Origin: Dendrolimus kikuchii
Lineage: Eukaryota; Arthropoda; Insecta; Lepidoptera; Lasiocampidae
Length of the DNA stretch: 64,000 nt
Reading direction: 5' to 3'
Assembly: GCA_019925095.2 (NCBI GenBank)
Contig: CM034397.1
Coordinates: 6,281,763 to 6,345,762 of the forward strand
In this document: piece after piece, positions 1 through 11,475 of the stretch
Numbering within the stretch: position 1 is the stretch's first letter
Layout: every line of letters begins with the position of its first letter
Notes under the pieces: model-generated
Seen by the model: the letters and a program-made list of their open reading frames with translations, nothing else
Databases searched by the model: none
Told to the model about the DNA's origin: nothing
Position numbers and translations under genes: made by a program

Positions 1-314
1 AAGACTACTTCAGACTGTCAGCTGCAGACTATCCGTTGTAGACTATTTGTGTAGACTGCCCTCTCCCTGTCCGAACACCGCGTATTTAAGGTCCTCGAAG
101 CGCCCGCCATGCCATCATACCATACCACCAATTACCGCCATTCGTATTAACTTTCAACTTCCGGTTACTCCATTTCTGATATTCGTTCGCTTAATAATAA
201 ATGCCTCTAAATTGACATCCGGCTATATGACTTCCAACATTCGTTTACTTCATAAAATAATACTTCATAATTATCCACATGTTTATTCTATAATAACAAA
301 CACGACTCCGACAT
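1..314 (+). mobile_element. possible LTR end, cut by the window edge
   Basis: The stretch has a TATA-like TATTTAAGG near 83-91, an AATAAA at about 197-202, and ends in CA near 314, the order expected in a long terminal repeat. No primer-binding site or internal coding region follows, so if real it is a 3' LTR or solo LTR. The start lies outside the window. Weak evidence. Confidence 0.25.
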
Positions 315-352
315 AGCTAAAAGAATAAAAGGTGGTTTGGGCATATACAGAG

Positions 353-606
353 CGTTCCATTAGTAGCTCACAACGCCCAAAATGCTCCGTTAGCCGTTCC
401 ACAAGGCGACCGCGGTCGTTGTGGTCGCGGCGAAAACGTCACTAATGACGTTATCATTTTCGATCACACAACGCTCACAACGACCCATGTCAATAGGTGG
501 GTCGAATAGCCGTTCCACTTGGGTTTACGATTGTTACGCCGGCAAGCAAGTGGAACGGGAAAACTCGTGATCGTGAATGTGGTCGTTGTGAGTCCCTAAT
601 GGAACG
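353..606. mobile_element. 254-bp element with ~23-bp terminal inverted repeats
   Basis: The ends are inverted copies: CGTTCCATTAGTAGCTCACA on the left, and a right end that reads CGTTCCATTAGGGACTCACA on the other strand. Inside each end lies another inverted pair (CGTTCCACAAGG near 393, CAAGTGGAACG near 546) and several GTCGTTGTG/CACAACGAC copies. This layout fits a small non-autonomous DNA transposon (MITE). No clear target-site duplication was seen. Confidence 0.6.
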
Positions 607-890
607 TAGCCATAGTAAAAATGAATGAAAACAAAATCACAAAACAAGTACATACGACAACAATGTGACAGGCAGAATCCGTGCCGGCAACCGCGCCGTA
701 CTCACCGTGATCAAATTGACAATATTTTGAAGAAAGCTCAGGTAAAAAGCACTGTAAATAAGGGTGTATGTATGAAAAGATGAATGAAAATTGATGAAGC
801 GAAAAGTGTTTATCAGGATCATAGTAGGTGGAAAATGGAGATTCATCGTTTCTGCCTACTCCAATGGGAAACAAGTACTTCAATATGTAT
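607..890 (-). repeat. dispersed repeat also seen at 13740-13900
   Basis: A segment around 690-730 (ACTCACCGTGATCAAATTGA) is the inverse of TCAATTTGATCATGGTGAGTACG near 13785-13805, with further similarity around it. Two inverted copies 13 kb apart show a dispersed repeat of unknown class. The open frames over it are short and not gene-like. Confidence 0.4.
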
Positions 891-1459
891 ATATGTTATA
901 TAGTTTAGTAACTTCGTAGGAAATGTCAATGACGGAAAGAGAGGTGTAATATATATGCCGTCGCGTAAAGTTGTTCAATTTAAGTCGGAAATCATACTGA
1001 CTAGGCGGTATTAATATTAATAGGTCGTGCCTGGAACAGGATATATGCGACTACCACATGAGCTATCTCGTTTATATCTTGCTGTCAGAGTTTATTTATT
1101 AGATTAAGCTACTCTCCAGGGCTCGTCACTTTTTGTAAAAGTCTTGTATTTTCGGAATAAAAACATACTATTAGTGTCCGATACCTAAGAAACGTATAGT
1201 CTCCCTTACATTAAGATTGATTAAGAGATTGTCGTTATAAGGTAACTTAAAATATCTGTGGTTGCTTTGACCTACTTATTGAATTTTCCTTCCCCATCCC
1301 GGCTATGGTTAATACAAAAGAAAAATATTCTACATTGGTTCTTGACTGTTGAAAGTGTAATGCTTTGAAGTGCAGTTCTATTATATTAATGTACTCTGTG
1401 ACTTCACTTTTATTACAAAAAGTATGTGATATTGCTTTAAAAATGTAAAATAAATACAT

Positions 1460-1721
1460 ACATACATACATACATAACTTCACGCCAGTTCCCTCGCGGG
1501 GTAGGCACGAACAACAGAGTGCCATTTAGACTTATTCTTACACACCTCACTTGCCTCTTTGACATTCATAACTCTTGTCATGCAAGCTCGTCTGTTCTTA
1601 AGGCTCCTGACATCACCTTCTGCTAGTACACGATCAATTTGATCATGGAAGGTGTGTCGTGGCCTTCCACGACTTCTGCATCCATCCACTTTTGCATTGT
1701 ATATCTGTTTAGTCATTCTTT
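1460..1721 (-). mobile_element. 5'-truncated RTE-type LINE end, copy 1
   Basis: On the minus strand this reads the last ~75 codons of a LINE reverse-transcriptase ORF (QIYNAKVDGCRSRGRPRHTF, then RSLKNRRACMTRV, ending AYPARELA) followed by a (ATGT)n tail. Residues match the better copy at 9472-9966. AAAATAAATA at both edges (about 1451-1460 and 1726-1735) may be the target-site duplication, but the sequence is low-complexity. The insert is truncated at its 5' side, as usual for LINEs. Confidence 0.75.
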
Positions 1722-2001
1722 CAAAAAAATAAATAGTTGTAGGATATTATTGTCTTTATGCCAAAATTATATATTTATTTAGAAAATTTACAAGAATTTT
1801 CTTTAGCGTCAATCAAAGAATTACAATTTGGCTGGGGCTTCTATAACACGGATCAGGCTTTCGCCTATTTGCTTGAACGCTTAATTTTGAACCTTGAAGT
1901 TTCCTGAATACTTGATACTAGCTAGATATACAAATAACCTATTTATTTTTTATGATAAATAGGTTGGCGTTTGACTACCATCATGCCTAGTCTCGGACGA
2001 T

Positions 2002-2076
2002 GGTAAGCGTGCTTCACCTTCAACTGCACTAGTCACTATCTTCAACTAGTGCAGTTGAAGGTGAAGCACGCTTACC
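2002..2076. repeat. 32-bp perfect inverted repeat, 11-nt loop
   Basis: Arms 2002-2033 and 2045-2076 are exact reverse complements, with loop CACTATCTTCA. The arms are not low-complexity (they contain GTGCTTCACCTTCAACTGC). No similar flanking inverted repeats mark it as the centre of a larger element. It could be a transcribed hairpin, a fold-back relic or, less likely, an assembly artefact. Confidence 0.85.
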
Positions 2077-2377
2077 TAGACAATGCCCATAGAAGTAATG
2101 AAACATTCTTATCTTCAATTATTATACTGCACTATTCTTGTCCTGACGAGAAGACTGTTGAGAGAATAACTATAAAACATTCGAAATACAAATGAATTGG
2201 AATCGTTTGTAAATTAAACTACTTATATACCCATCTTAGTGTTGTCTGTAAATTTTGGTGATGTCACAGCAGCAGACTGTTGTCTAGGTAGGTACTAGGT
2301 AAGTACTTTCTTCCCGTGTTTTCCTCTCAATTCCTTACCTTCTTCATTCAGTGATATTCCATCATGCCTGCAATTAT

Positions 2378-2698
2378 TGTTTTTTTTTTTTATTGCAGGA
2401 GTTCAGCAGACAGGCAGACGGCCCACTGGATGGAAAGCGGTTACCATCGCCTATAGACATTTGCAACACCAAAGGTGCTACAAATGCGCTGCTGCTCTCT
2501 TAAGTGAGTCTGGATCCTGGTCAATAATGCCGGAACACAACTCAAAGTTGTTATGACGGCATACTCTAGACCAGGGGTGGTAGCCATCCAGTCGGGTAAA
2601 TGCCCTACCACCTGGCTGTGGGTTGTTTAGTCGCCTCTTACGACAGGCCGCCCGGCCGCAGGAAATTGTATTCTTTCTCCGTTCCTGCACGGATAAAA
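2378..2698 (-). repeat. family A repeat, copy 1
   Basis: About 320 bp. Minus strand runs from TATCCGTGCAGGAACGG through GGGTGGTAGGGCATTTACC to CATCCAGTGGGCCGTCTGCC and ends in an A-rich tail. At least seven more copies occur in this window in both directions. The A-tail suggests a retroposon, but I cannot assign it to a class. Confidence 0.75.
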
Positions 2699-2699
2699 A

Positions 2700-4100
2700 T
2701 ATTGTGGAGCAATCGCATAATATACCTACTTACTTAAATAAAGATCGTATTTTCAAATAATACCATTATTAGCATATTAGCAGCTCTAAACTGTCATTTC
2801 TTAAGGACAAATATTTAAGGAAGCCCTATATTAATCCAGATAACTAATAACAATTACGTAACTGAAACAAGTCGAACAATATCAATCAAATTATTTTTGG
2901 TTCGATCGTTAGTGTATCGCCTCGAGTGGTATATGGCAAGTCATTTTTCACCAGAATCCGCAAGTCACGACCCCAATATGTTCATATAGAGCGACCTTCG
3001 GCGTCTTCCAGCACCGCGCCCTACACCTACCCTATTGTGTGGCCGTAATGACAGCTTGATTGCTTTTCTCTGCGATATTGATCACGACCAACTATTTTTA
3101 TGAGCGAAAAAGCACCGCACAGACCTTGAACATATTCCATTTGTATTAGTAATAAAAAACCTTCGAAATTCAAAGTACATGGCGATTAGAACAAAAATAT
3201 TTTTACTTCATAAACGGATTCTTTGGGTATTTTTTGTCAAAATTTCATAAGCAAAAATATTAATTTAACAACATCGACAGGTGATGTATGACAGAGATAC
3301 ATAATGTAAGGCAAAAGATGATGTAGAAACATCAATGTAGTTTTAGGACTTCGATTTCTAAAAGTTAATATAATAAATATTAATAATTTATTGCTATATA
3401 TAATGTCCATATAATAAATAAAATGCACACCGGTGTCTGTGTGTCATAACTTAAGAACTATTGTATTGTAGATACCGATATAAAATTGGGCATTTGACAT
3501 TTTTTACAATAAATCCAAAATCAATGTGCATAATAAAGAGCGTGTGTTTAAAAATCTTGATCTTACTATCCTCATCATAAGAAATATTTTAATAACTGTT
3601 TAAAGAATAACAATAAACTGTTTGACATGTTAGAATTATGCCGTCATAACGCAGTATATAGGTAAAAATCAAGGGAGATGTTTTTTTTATTGTCGCGTTC
3701 GCGTTGCCTCGCGTTTGACCATGATCTCGGCTGATGCTGGACGAAGACGTAGTCTAAGGCGGAGACGCGTACATAGCAGGTCCTTCAAACGGGACTTAAG
3801 GACACTCAGGTTGTAGGTACTGGGACCAACGGTACGTGCTGTTTTCTAGGATGACAAAAAGTATTTCAGTTTAGTGGACTGGTGGGTATGAAGAATCTTA
3901 CTAAGCAACACGTTTAGACGTCTTGTGCGTCTACCGAAATATGTTGTAAAAAATATTTCGTTGAATTTTGGAAAACGGGATTCAAGAGAAAAGACTGACA
4001 TTTATTTAAAAGTTGAATGTTATCGTCTGAGATATTAAATGAAATGGCTCTTTTTATATATAATAACAGCAAGCGTATGTTGAACGGGTAATAACCAATA
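2700..4100. other. AT-rich stretch, no recognised feature
   Basis: No gene or clear repeat boundary was recognised. Two slightly GC-richer patches (about 2920-3110 and 3690-3860) are probably old repeat fragments without a name I can support. Confidence 0.4.
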
Positions 4101-4105
4101 CTTTA

Positions 4106-4412
4106 TCCGTGAAGGAACAGAGAAAGAATACAATTTCCTGCGGCCGGACGGCCTGCCGTAAGAGCCGACAAGACAACCCACAGCCAGGTGGTAGGGTATT
4201 TGCCCGTCTGGACGGCTAACACCTCTGGTCTAGAGTATGTCGCCATAGCAACCTTGAGTTGTGTTCCGGCATTAGTGACCAGGCTCCAGCCTCACGTTAG
4301 AGAGCAGCAGTACATTTGTAGCACCTTTGGTGTTGCAAATGTCTATAGGCGATGGTAACCGCTTTCCATCAGGTGAGCTGTCTACCTGTCTACTGAACTC
4401 GGGCAATAAAAA
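4106..4412 (+). repeat. family A repeat, copy 2
   Basis: Near full-length copy in the opposite direction to copy 1. It starts TATCCGTGAAGGAACAG, passes CAGGTGGTAGGGTATTTGCC and TTCCATCAGGTGAGCTGTC, and ends CGGGCAATAAAAAAAAC, showing the A-tail on the plus strand. Confidence 0.75.
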
Positions 4413-4414
4413 AA

Positions 4415-5860
4415 ACTTAAAGTATTATTAAAAAACTATTCATTTTCAATGTTGGATTTAATGTTTCCCCACGATATTTTCCCTTCACCATCAGCACGCG
4501 ATGATTGCAACACATAGTGATAATTGTTTGTTTAATTATTGAAATATCAATTCATTTCACTAGGTCAGAAATACTATACCTACTCGATAAATAGTTGAAC
4601 TTTAAAATGGATTATGTAATTCAAAACTTAAAAGGTACTACGCGCGGAATAGCATTAAAAAGCCAATTCCAGATTCATCACAATTGGCTAAAGGGCATAA
4701 AATTTTACCAGGTACCTTACAATTTTACCGCAAAAGGGTAATTTACTTTCGGTGGAATTTGATTAATGCGGGACTTTCCTGAAAATATATCTGTGCTTCA
4801 GCTTTGTGTAATGTTAAGCCGTCCGTTTAGAAATGCACAAACGACGAGTGCCTCTCTCGTGGAGTGGGATGAGACGGATTCCTATCGTGAGAGGCCTCGA
4901 TGGGCCTTAAAAAAGCGAATGATCTCTTTACAACTGTATTCTTGCTCCACTTCTGTCTACGCTTGGTGTAAGCTGATATAATGTCTAAATTCGAACCCTC
5001 CAAATGAAAGAAATGAAAGTAAGATCGATTTGTTTTTTTTATATAACATATTTGTTATAGTCACGTAATTCGTTTACAGTGTAAACCTTAAAGGGAGGGT
5101 TATATAAATCTAAATTAACCGGTTTATTCCGTGAGAAGAGGAAGAATCATTCTATCTCTCTTAACATGTGTTTTTGTCCGACTGTATACTTGCTGTCCAC
5201 ATGGTTGTACTTGGAATGTGTGTGGCAAAAATCGTTCGCAACCGGATTATTCAACAAAACCTATTTAACAAACTGTTGTTACAAATAACCGGTTGATTGA
5301 GCTTAAAGTGAGAACAACATTGAAAAGAAAAGTTCTTATATACTGAGGCCGTAACCGGTTCAACTTTTGTACCGGTTTCCATCCATGACCTGATTTGAAG
5401 AAGTTTGAGATTTTGAACTACATACAATATAAAATACTACAACTTTTGTGTTTCAACAATTTATAGTCCTATTTACACCATAACAAAAACTTACCATGCA
5501 AACAAAAGATAAAATTAATGTTGCTATTTATTTACGTATTTTAATTTGGACGATTCTAACCCAAAGCGGAATTAACTGTTGTTTTACACGTAAATACTAG
5601 GAGATGGTTGGCCAGCTCAAGGTATTACAAGCCACTTAATATTATGTTAATCCCTGCCTAAATTGCGGACAGTCCGCCTGTGACATGCGATAACAAGAAC
5701 CATTCAAGTTTATGCCATGTAGGAGGTTAGGAGCTCTGGATTCACATCTTAATGAAGGAAAATGTTATTTTATCTAACTTTTTCCTAGTCTAGTAGTCTG
5801 GTCGTTATCTCGCCTATATCTGATAGATATTCATGAATTATAGCTAAGGACCATGTCGAT
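4415..5860. other. AT-rich stretch with ACCGGT cluster
   Basis: No gene was recognised. Between 5118 and 5376 there are four ACCGGT hexamers (5118, 5288, 5354, 5371) and one ACCGGA (5241), unusual in AT-rich DNA. This may be a decayed repeat. Confidence 0.4.
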
Positions 5861-6274
5861 CCCATCAGCTTTTAAAAGAAAATTACCGCTTTGGGATCTA
5901 GAAGCCCAGCTCCTTTATGGAAACTTATCAAACATGGTTGATAGAAATAGAGAAAGAAAGAAAAAATATTCGAAGAAATAGCGAAGTACTTATATATTGC
6001 TGATATGTATCTTAAAAACAAAAACATATTATGAGAATTTATACGCCGCATTTTCAGCAAACAGGGTTTGCACTCAGCAAACCTTCCTTTTGGCCTAAAA
6101 CTAATACGACCCGAATATTTTGTGAATTTAATTTAAAAACTATTTAATCTCTCGAAGTCTCGCGGGACCAGATGTCCTGTATTTGGGGCCATTCAGCGTG
6201 AACGTACCCAAGTAACGGTGATTTGCGACCCATTTTTTTCTTTAATGTTAAGCTGTATATATTATTAGTATATT

Positions 6275-6592
6275 TTTTATTACATGAATTCAGCGGAAAG
6301 GCAGATGGCCAACCTGGTGGAAAGCGGTTAGCATCGCCTATGGACATTTGTAACACCAAAGGTGCTTGCCACCAATGTGCTACGGCTCTCTAAAGGAAGA
6401 CTGGAGTCTGGCCACTAATGCTGGTACACATTTCAAGATTGTTATTTCGGCATACTCTAAATCAGGCGTGGTAGCCATCCAGTCGGGGAAATGCCCTACC
6501 ACCTGGCTGTGGGTTGTTTTGTCGCCTCTTACGACAGGCCGCCTGGCCGCACGAAATTGTATTTTTTCTCCATTTCTATACGGGTAAAAAGT
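6275..6592 (-). repeat. family A repeat, copy 3
   Basis: Full-length-like copy with the same landmarks as copy 1: GAATTCAGCGGAAAGGCAG, GTGCTACGGCTCTC, CTACCACCTGGCTGTGGGTT, and ends CTATACGGGTAAAAAG. The A-tail side is at the low-coordinate end. Confidence 0.75.
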
Positions 6593-6799
6593 ATATTTTA
6601 AATTTAAGTTATTTTTTAATGTCTGTAATTTTTTGTTGTATTTGATGTTTAAATGAAACATCGCATCAAAATTGGTTTATTCGCGTGAGAACTACGATGC
6701 CAGATGAGATAAACACACTCACTCAGACTCTTGTAAATACAAGTTTGTTATATTTGGCCTTTATAATATTTTCTCAAGTTTTCGCGAGTAGTATACATA

Positions 6800-7088
6800 A
6801 TAAAACTACGTTTTAAGGTATTAAGCACGGTAATTTATTTGGTTTTTATTATTCCGACGTTTCGGCTAGTGTTCAGTAGGCGTGATCACGGAAGACAAAG
6901 CTGTCAAGTGTCAATGAGTATTGTTAAAGTTTTATTCGGCCTACCGCCAACTTGTTCATTTTAATTATTTAGTTTTAATTTTGTTTATGGTTATTATTTA
7001 CTCTATGGGAGTCTAATCTAATTTACCGCTTCGCAACATCTTGTGGCTTGAAGAGAAGAAGCGGCGCAAGAAACTCTTTAGCGAATAT
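6800..7088. repeat. dispersed repeat with CCGACGTTTCGG core
   Basis: Holds TATTAAGCACGGTAATTTA, ATTCCGACGTTTCGGC and AGAAGCGGCGCAAGAAACTC, phrases common in lepidopteran repeats. It leads directly into the hairpin at 7089. Class unresolved. Confidence 0.45.
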
Positions 7089-7163
7089 GCCTAGCTATAA
7101 TAATTTTATATAATATTAATCTCCCACTCATTTTAATATTATATAAAATTATTATAACTAGGC
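7089..7163. repeat. 31-bp inverted repeat with one mismatch, 13-nt loop
   Basis: Arms 7089-7119 and 7133-7163 pair over 31 positions with a single C/T difference. The loop is TCTCCCACTCATT. The arms are AT-rich between GCCTAG ends. It may be the end structure of the adjoining repeat. Confidence 0.8.
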
Positions 7164-7825
7164 CTTGTCACCAGTTTAATTATAAATTATCATGATAATT
7201 GTTGAAACTAATATTAAATACTGTTTAAACAATAATTTATATGCTGTTCATACTTATGACGTGATATCTAACATGTGAATTTTCAATATAACTACAAAAG
7301 TATACCTATAAAAGTTAAAGTTTGATTTAAGACAATTAAAAACTTTTTTGTTATTATTAAGCAATTCAAAACAGACCTGATAAATAGTGAAATATGAATT
7401 ACTAAGAAGAAAACAAGAGTTTGTTGAAAGTCCATGTTTCCACAATATTTTGTTGAAAATTTATGTAAATATAATTTTGAATTATATATAAAGTCTTCGT
7501 CTAAAACCGTTTTCCACCAAGTTTATATCAAAAATTTAAATTTAGGTAATTGTATGGCCCTTAATTTTGTTTCCATTTGTAATTTTACTTCAAAAGTGTT
7601 ACGTATTCAATACACAATAAAGCATAATTTTACACTATTATTCCGGAGCAATACGAAAGCCATTAACCATTAAGACGGCTCATTAAAATGCTCTTTTGAA
7701 TGCCAAATCAATTTTACATCATTTTCATATCTTGGAAAATCTTTATAAAACATTTACACAATTTAATTACATTTCATATTTACCGTTTATTGCCATAAAA
7801 ATTGCATATATTTAAGAACGTTTGT

Positions 7826-7953
7826 AAGATAGACAGATAACACTTTATTATACACCAATACGAAAATTAACTTCAGACAAAACTATAATTTAATTATGTA
7901 CAAAGGGCGGTCTTATCGTTAAAAGGCAATTTTTCAGACAACCCCAAGTTAAG
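7826..7953 (-). repeat. family C retroposon 3' end, minus copy
   Basis: Minus strand reads GGGGTTGTCTGAAAAATTGC, TTAACGATAAGACCGCCC, GGTGTATAATAAAGTGTTAT, then a CTGTCTAT tail. This is the 3' end of a lepidopteran LINE or SINE family with a hairpin-like TCGCT..AGCGA core (degraded here) and an AATAAAGTGTT ending. Confidence 0.65.
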
Positions 7954-8190
7954 TCGTGGTAGCGTAATGGCTAGCGCGCGCCTCCTAAACTTAAAGTGCG
8001 CGGGTTCGATCCTGGCCGGAATGCACTCACCACTTAGACAGTTTTCTGACCTAACGTGCATAATGTTACAACTGCAATGTGCTAACAACGGTGAAGGAAA
8101 ACATCGTGATGCAACCTGCACATGGAGATAATCGATGTGTCAAACCTACCAAGCCGCCTTGGACGAGCGTGGCGGGTAAGCTGTCCGTTA
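7954..8190 (+). mobile_element. tRNA-derived SINE
   Basis: The head carries RNA polymerase III signals: an A-box-like TAGCGTAATGGCTAGCGC (7968-7985) and B box GGGTTCGATCC (8000-8010). The body has GTGAAGGAAAACATCGTGAT (8091-8110) and AACCTGCACATG, phrases I know from lepidopteran SINEs. The spacing resembles a tRNA, but no acceptor stem closes, so it is not a tRNA gene. It abuts a family C end in the opposite direction. Confidence 0.75.
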
Positions 8191-8369
8191 ATTTATGGGC
8201 TGTTATTATATATTATACGAGTATATATGGGTTTTAAGTCTTATTCGACTTTAAACATGTAGTTCAAGTATTGATAATAATGGTAACAATAGTCGACGGC
8301 TTCGATGAACGTAACCCCTAACCGATTCCGGTTACGACAATCGCTTCAGTTTGATTTTCATGAGTACGT

Positions 8370-8692
8370 ATTTTTTTATTGCATGAGTTCAGCAGACAGG
8401 CAGAAGGCCCACCTGTGAGGTGTAAAGGTAAAGCCGCTACCATCGCCTATGGACATTAGTAACAACAAAGGTGCTACCAATGCGCTGCCGCTCTCTAAAG
8501 AGAAACTGGAACCTGGCCACTAATGCCGGAACACAACTCTAGGTAGTTATGGCGGCATACCTTAGACCAGGAGTGGTAGCCACCCAAATAGGCAAATACC
8601 CTACCTTCTGGCTGTGGTTTGTTTTGACGCCTTTTATGACAGGCCGCCTAGCCGCAGGTAATTGTATTTTCTCTCCGTTCCTGTACGAATAG
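8370..8692 (-). repeat. family A repeat, copy 4
   Basis: Same landmarks as the other copies (GAGTTCAGCAGACAGGCAG, GCCGGAACACAACTCTAGG, CTACCTTCTGGCTGTGG, CTGTACGAATA), with a small insertion of AGGTAAAGCCG near 8420. Confidence 0.75.
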
Positions 8693-8694
8693 TA

Positions 8695-9460
8695 CATCGG
8701 ATAGCCAACCTTATTTACGAATACGCGCTTGCATCTCGAACAAATATCTATTTCAAATAAATAAAATACAACAAGTTTCTGTGAACTAAGGCGATTGGGT
8801 CTCTTGTGAGTTTTTCGATTAAGATATAGCAAACTTGCCTTATTGAATTTAACAATTGAGTTGGAGAATGTTTGTTTGAGTTGAACAAACTTTTGTATCA
8901 AACTGGATAGTTCGATAAGAGTCTAAGCGAATCGTTGAAGTGAATCGGCTTATCTACAAAGTATACAGTAATTTCATTTGCTAAATAACGATGGGCTTTC
9001 TTGTTTAATAATAATATATTCAACTTCTCACCACAGCTTGCTTATAGATTAATTTATTATACTTCATAATATTGCTATTTTCTTTTGGTATTTTATTAAG
9101 GTTGTTATTGTCAGTTACTTAGTAAAAAGCACTAATAAGAAAAAGAAACTACAGTGCAACGGAGTTCCGGAACGATAAGTTTTAAATATAAGGGATAAGT
9201 TAGAATATTAAGTGTTTAAATATATTTATAATATTTTTACCATATTAATAATATTAGAAACATATTTAAATTGTGTGTCATTTAGTACTTGTTAAATTTA
9301 AGATACATAATTTTAAGATTGAAACATTAGTGGTAATAATTAAAACCAAATAAGTACCTATATAATATAAGTTTCAAAAAAATTGTACGCCCAACCGGCA
9401 AAAAACATGTGCTCAGTATAAAATAACAAGACCTATTTGTATAAACATGTTTTTATGCAA
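8695..9460. other. AT-rich stretch, no recognised feature
   Basis: No coding signal, tRNA-like head or clear inverted repeat was seen. Confidence 0.4.
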
Positions 9461-9471
9461 TAAATTATTTG

Positions 9472-9966
9472 TGCTGGTACCTACGCTCACGTATGGAAGC
9501 GAGAGTTGGGTATGGAAGAAAGAGCATGAAAGTAGAGTAAACGCGGTCGAGATGCGAGCACTGCGCAAAATCTGCGGAGTGACGCTTGCGGACCGCGTTC
9601 GTAATACCGATGTAAGAAAGACAGTTAGTTGGTCTGAAAGAGAGTGTCGGGGTGAAGGTAAGGAAAGGAATGCTCCGGTGGTTCGGACATGTAGAAAGAA
9701 TGCATGATGAAAGAATGAATAAACAGATATACAATGCAAAAGTGGATGGATGCAGAAGTCGTGGAAGGCCACGACACACTTTCCATGATCAAATTGATCG
9801 TGTACTAGCAGAAGGTGATGTTAGGAGCCTTAAGAACAGACGAGCGTGCATGACAAGAGTTATGAATGTCAAAGAAGCAAGTAAGGTGTGTAAGAATAAG
9901 CCTAAATGGCGCTCTGTTGTTCGTGCCTACCCCGCAAGGGAACTGGCGTGAAGTTATGTATGTATG
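9472..9966 (+). mobile_element. 5'-truncated RTE-type LINE, 495 bp, with target-site duplication
   Basis: Encodes the C-terminal end of a LINE reverse-transcriptase ORF: LTYGSESWVWKKEHES, MRALRKICGVTLADRVRN, then one base out of frame GMLRWFGHVERM, GCRSRGRPRHTFHDQID and RSVVRAYPARELA before the stop. It ends with (ATGT)n. TAAATTATTTG lies at both edges (9461-9471 and 9967-9977), an 11-bp target-site duplication. One frameshift near 9630 and the missing 5' part make it a dead copy. Confidence 0.88.
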
Positions 9967-9979
9967 TAAATTATTTGAT

Positions 9980-11230
9980 TTGATTTGATTAGATTAAATG
10001 TTAGGTTAGGTTAAATTACAGTTATTTAGGTTTTAGTACCACTAAAACCCGGTGTTCTACATTTTGCTGCAAGTGTCTTTGGTGTCTTCTAGAGTCTATT
10101 CATTATAATATATCATTTAGTCTATTCTGGTAGATTGTTGTTTTTAGCCTGATTTTAGTAGATATAAAGGAATTGTGACATTAAACTAGGCAAGCCAGTT
10201 TTGCAAGTCATGCTCAGATAATAAAAATATTAAATATAATTTTCACATCTTTGGATATTTCGATATGATAGTTCGTAATCAAAATTAAGTAAAATATCTT
10301 TGTTCCAGCTAGATAAAAATGCAAATGTTCTACTTAAGTTTCTTTAACAAAAATTAGATAGATTAACAAAATTATAAAAACCGGTTTGAATATAATTAAA
10401 AAAATAGGTATCTATATATTTAAAAATTTTGATCTTAATATATAAAATATTTTGACAAGTTATTGTTAGATTTTTATTATATAAACGAAGGAATACTATT
10501 TATAATATACAAAAATGTGACTGCTTAGGTTTTTGTATGTTTGTTTGTTTCTTCTTCACGACTTTGTAAATTAATCAATGATCATGAATTAAATTTGACG
10601 ATTATTAGTTTATCATACCTATACTATACGTTTAGTAAATGTCTACATTTAGTTTACGCAAGTGAATCTGCGTGGACGCCTTAGTATGAGATGATGGAAT
10701 GTAAAACCTTAGTAATAATAAAAGTTACATTTGTTTAACGATCGGTAATTCTTTATATCAAAATACAAATTTGGATGAACAACATTATAATACCTACGAA
10801 AACTTAGTTAAATGAGTTGTTCTGCTGAAACTTGCGCACAAATTCTTACTCTAATGGTTTTCACTCATTGAAAGTTTGAGAGTAGTTTAATTAGCGTTAT
10901 AGACCGTTGTCGGTGGCTTGAAAGAACCATGAGTGACGTAGCTGCACTGGCTTAATAAGGTGACCCAGTTACCGTCGTCGAGTCGGCCTACTGACATTTT
11001 GTGGACATTGTTTAACTCGCCAGCCGACTCTTTTTAGTCGGCTATTCGCGACTTTCCCCTTCTATGGCGCCGAATGCTTTTAACTCTCCTCTGCTCCGTT
11101 GCTTTTAAAAGGATTTCAACCAAAATTTACACCCGGTTTTACTTTACATCGTTGGAGACTAGCGAATGCAGGAGTTTAATACTACACGTAAAAGCAATGT
11201 TCGCGTAACCTAACGATGAGACACTCGGAT
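9980..11230. other. AT-rich stretch, no recognised feature
   Basis: Starts with a short TTTGATTTGATTTGATT run next to the RTE insert. No gene or repeat family was recognised; 10900-11110 is somewhat richer in GC. Confidence 0.4.
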
Positions 11231-11269
11231 CTCCATGCCGCGAAGACTATCCCAAATTTCGCGATTGAG

Positions 11270-11475
11270 AATATTTTTTGTTCATTCCTGTGATCGAAAA
11301 AATTGCTGGCCTCACTGCAACGCAGAGGTTCCGGGTACAATTACTGAAATGGTAATAAATTTCATACACGAATTTTTCGTTATTTACTATATTTATTATA
11401 TAGCTTGGGTGCCTGGGATCGGTCCCAGCGTAGTCCGTTGTATATTACCACACACAAGTGTATCTTGCTTAGCTT
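11270..11475 (+). repeat. SINE-like repeat, second tRNA-type family, copy 1
   Basis: Shares CTCACTGCAACGCAGAGGTTCC, a GTAATAAATTTC segment and GATCGGTCCCAGCGTAGTCC with the copy at 60773-60975. The B-box-like GGTTCC is kept but the A-box region is decayed. Confidence 0.55.

Noticed and set aside
6835..6930. Hammerhead ribozyme suggested by GAAACGTCGG on the minus strand
   Set aside because: The CUGANGA core half is missing; the upstream sequence reads CTGAACA and does not fit the conserved core.
7968..8012. tRNA gene
   Set aside because: A and B boxes are present but no closing acceptor stem or proper anticodon arm; the downstream body is that of a SINE.
10000..10016. Insect telomere repeat (TTAGG)n
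   Set aside because: Only two loose units (TTAGGTTAGGTTAA); not a telomeric array.
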